From Cellulomonas sp. (GTDB lineage: Bacteria; Actinomycetota; Actinomycetes; Actinomycetales; Cellulomonadaceae), in the NCBI GenBank assembly GCA_031178805.1, contig JAPSIJ010000024.1, forward strand, positions 1 to 14,662: a DNA stretch of 14,662 bases, written 5' to 3'. The notes under the pieces were generated by a model. The model was not told where the DNA came from, made no database searches, and was given only the letters and a program-made list of their open reading frames with translations. This document shows, in pieces, positions 13,187-14,662 of the stretch. The translations under genes were made by a program, and so were the position numbers. How positions within the stretch are numbered: the stretch's first letter is position 1; every line of letters starts with the position of its first letter.

Positions 13187-14425
13187 ATGCCCGTCACCGA
13201 GGACCCCGCACCCCGCGCCGCGGGGCCCGCCCGTCCCGGACCGCGCTGGTCCCCCGGCGCCCGGGACTCCGCGATCCCGCCCCGCTGGCTGCCGCGCGCG
13301 CTGGCGATGGCGGTGGTGGCGGTGTTCGTCGGCATCCTGGTGTGGCGGGCGGCCGGGATGCTCGGCAACGTCATCACGATCCTCGTCATCTCGTGGTTCG
13401 TCGCCCTGGCGATGGAGCCGTCGATCCTCTGGCTCGGCCGGCACGGCATCAAGCGCCCGCTCGCCACCGGGATCACCATGATCGGCTCGCTCGTGGTCGG
13501 CATCGGCGTGCTGGTCATGCTCGGCGGGGTGTTCGTCAACCAGCTGATCGACCTGGTGCAGTCCATCCCCGGCTACTACGCGGACCTGCGCGGCACCCTC
13601 GGCGACCGGTTCGGGATCACGCTGCCGCGCACGGACGAGCTGCTGGACAACGCGGGCGACTACGTCGGCGACATCGCGCCCGGCGTGATCGGCGTCGGCA
13701 CGTCCATCGCCGGCGGGCTGTTCACCGCCACCGCGGTGCTGCTGGTCGTCTACTACATGGCCAGCGCCGGCCCGCGGTTCCGCGCCGCCGTCTGCCGCTA
13801 CCTCGCCCCGCACCGGCAGCGCGAGGTGCTGCGGCTGTGGGAGGTCTCCCAGGAGAAGGTCGCCGGGTTCATCACCTCGCGGATCGTGCTGGCGGCGTTC
13901 TCCATCGCCGCGACCTGGCTGTTCCTGATGCTGCTCGGCATCCCGTACGCGCTGCCGCTCGCGGTGTTCACCGGCCTGGTGTCGCAGTTCATCCCGACCG
14001 TCGGCACCTACATCGGCGGCGCCCTGCCGGTGCTGCTCGCCCTGACGGTGTCCCCGCTGCGGGCCCTCGCCGTGCTGGCGTTCATCATCGCGTACCAGCA
14101 GGTCGAGAACCTGTTCCTCACCCCCAAGGTGTCCGAGCGGTCGCTCGCGCTGAACCCCGCGGTCGCGTTCATGTCGGTGCTGGCGTTCGGCGCGGTGTTC
14201 GGCGCCCTCGGCGCGTTCCTCTCGCTGCCCGTGGCGGCCACGATCCAGGCCGTGCTGTCCACCTACCTGCGCCGGCACGAGCTCGTCGACTCCGCGCTGC
14301 TGCAGGACGAGGAGATCGGCCGCCGGCGCTCCGACGACGACGACCACCCGGCCGACGCCGCCGACACCGCCGACGCGGCCGGCGAGCTCCGGCCTCCGGT
14401 CGCGCCGCCCGCGGACCCCGCCTAG
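13187..14425 (+). CDS. AI-2E/PerM family membrane transporter (UPF0118)
   Basis: Integral membrane protein of 412 aa of the AI-2E (PerM/UPF0118) family. After a Pro/Ala/Arg-rich ~33-residue N-terminus there are three hydrophobic spans (about 37-55, 58-78 and 91-116). An extra-membrane segment with IPGYYADLRGTLGDRFG follows, then about five spans between 172 and 360. Family marks are SQFIPTVGTYIGGALP and QQVENLFLTPKV. The C-terminus is a hydrophilic tail rich in Asp (SDDDDHPADAADTADAA). ATG 13187 has GGAG (13177-13180) 6 bases upstream. Despite the name, most members are not shown to export autoinducer-2, and some act as Na+/H+ antiporters, so the substrate is unknown. It diverges from the GH43 operon and is followed 50 bases later by a small acidic protein gene. 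Confidence 0.9.
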   Translation: MPVTEDPAPRAAGPARPGPRWSPGARDSAIPPRWLPRALAMAVVAVFVGILVWRAAGMLGNVITILVISWFVALAMEPSILWLGRHGIKRPLATGITMIGSLVVGIGVLVMLGGVFVNQLIDLVQSIPGYYADLRGTLGDRFGITLPRTDELLDNAGDYVGDIAPGVIGVGTSIAGGLFTATAVLLVVYYMASAGPRFRAAVCRYLAPHRQREVLRLWEVSQEKVAGFITSRIVLAAFSIAATWLFLMLLGIPYALPLAVFTGLVSQFIPTVGTYIGGALPVLLALTVSPLRALAVLAFIIAYQQVENLFLTPKVSERSLALNPAVAFMSVLAFGAVFGALGAFLSLPVAATIQAVLSTYLRRHELVDSALLQDEEIGRRRSDDDDHPADAADTADAAGELRPPVAPPADPA

Positions 14426-14452
14426 CGTCGGCGGGACCGGCGACGCCCGCCG
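14423..14452 (+). promoter_or_regulatory. Possible -10 box and hairpin before the acidic protein gene
   Basis: TAGCGT (14423-14428) resembles the window's other -10 boxes and reuses the TAG stop of the transporter gene. It is followed by a 7-bp perfect stem, CGGCGGG (14429-14435) and CCCGCCG (14446-14452), with a 10-base loop. The hairpin could be a weak terminator for the transporter or part of the next gene's leader; it has no T-tract. Both readings are tentative. Confidence 0.35.
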
Positions 14453-14475
14453 GCCCACCGACCCGAGGAGGACGC

Positions 14476-14661
14476 GTGACCGACTCGACCGACGACTGGA
14501 TCCCCGACTCCCCGGCCGACGACCCGGACGCCGTGGACGCCGAGCCCGAGCAGACCCTGGGCGGCGTCGACCGCGGGGACGACGTGGCGCAGGACCTGCA
14601 GGAGAACCTGGAGCCGGGCGCCCTCACCGAGGACCCCGAGCCCGTCGAGCCCACGGACTGA
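14476..14661 (+). CDS. Small, strongly acidic protein of unknown function, 61 aa
   Basis: I do not recognise a named family. GTG 14476 is preceded by AGGAGG (14466-14471) with a 4-base gap, a strong ribosome-binding site. TGA at 14659-14661 closes a 61-residue protein just inside the window. It holds 21 acidic residues (14 Asp, 7 Glu) and a single basic one (R33), with one tryptophan in the opening DDWIPDSPADDP motif. It has no hydrophobic span, no cysteine and little predicted structure beyond a possible short helix around DDVAQDLQENL. It is probably intrinsically disordered and cytoplasmic. It may be read through from the transporter or from its own TAGCGT box. Acidic disordered proteins of similar size are frequent in actinobacterial genomes, usually annotated as hypothetical. 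Confidence 0.65.
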   Translation: MTDSTDDWIPDSPADDPDAVDAEPEQTLGGVDRGDDVAQDLQENLEPGALTEDPEPVEPTD

Positions 14662-14662
14662 C

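Noticed and set aside
12097..14661. 854-codon plus-strand frame spanning GH43, the transporter and the acidic protein
   Set aside because: Only its last 62 codons are genuine (from GTG 14476); the rest is a shadow of the GH43 and AI-2E genes. It is not a fusion.
1..14662. CRISPR arrays, insertion sequences, tRNA genes, phage or toxin-antitoxin modules
   Set aside because: No spaced direct repeats, transposase or integrase motifs, tRNA cloverleaf ends, or paired small toxin/antitoxin genes were seen. The only tandem repeat is the coding repeat in dinB.

Overview
The window looks like an ordinary chromosomal stretch of a very GC-rich actinobacterium. Supporting signs are extreme G/C at third codon positions, many GTG starts, GTGA stop/start overlaps, NANNNT-type -10 boxes without clear -35 boxes, and actinobacterial families such as Abhydrolase_9, DUF3817 and a GAF/PAS/PP2C phosphatase. 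The plant-polysaccharide module suggests a Cellulomonas-like member of the Micrococcales, but that placement is inference. I saw no tRNA, rRNA, CRISPR array, insertion sequence, phage gene or sign of recent transfer.

Layout. Positions 1-19 hold the tail of an upstream gene, followed by a strong hairpin terminator (65-101). Next, on the plus strand, come a 99-residue nucleoside deoxyribosyltransferase-like protein (180-479), DNA polymerase IV with an actinobacterial C-terminal extension (548-1981), and a translationally coupled pair: a PatB/MalY-type PLP C-S lyase (2056-3228) and a Cof-type HAD phosphatase (3225-4097). A short minus-strand gene of unknown function (4113-4355) diverges from a membrane-anchored Abhydrolase_9 protein (4571-6325). 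The 215-bp gap between them holds a 12-bp inverted repeat flanked by a quadruplex motif on each strand. A flavin-dependent sarcosine/N-methyltryptophan oxidase-like gene follows (6401-7579).

The minus-strand block 7604-12993 is transcribed right to left. It begins with an intracellular GH43 arabinofuranosidase and a LacY-type sugar/H+ symporter that overlap by 4 bp, behind a LacI-type operator at 13049-13062. After 83 bp come a GAF-PAS-PAS-GAF-PP2C sensor phosphatase and a DUF3817 membrane protein. This block converges on the oxidase gene at a shared inverted-repeat terminator. On the far right, plus strand, are an AI-2E/PerM-family transporter (13187-14425) and a strongly acidic 61-residue protein (14476-14661).

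How genes work together. The clearest unit is GH43 plus LacY-like permease. The hydrolase has no signal peptide, so arabino-oligosaccharides would be imported intact by the permease and trimmed to arabinose in the cytoplasm, under LacI-type repression from a regulator encoded elsewhere. PP2C and DUF3817 probably form a second unit. I found no strong evidence for a wholly new defence or mobile system. The most notable points are the non-canonical proton-coupling residues of the LacY-like permease and the symmetric structured region between the divergent genes.
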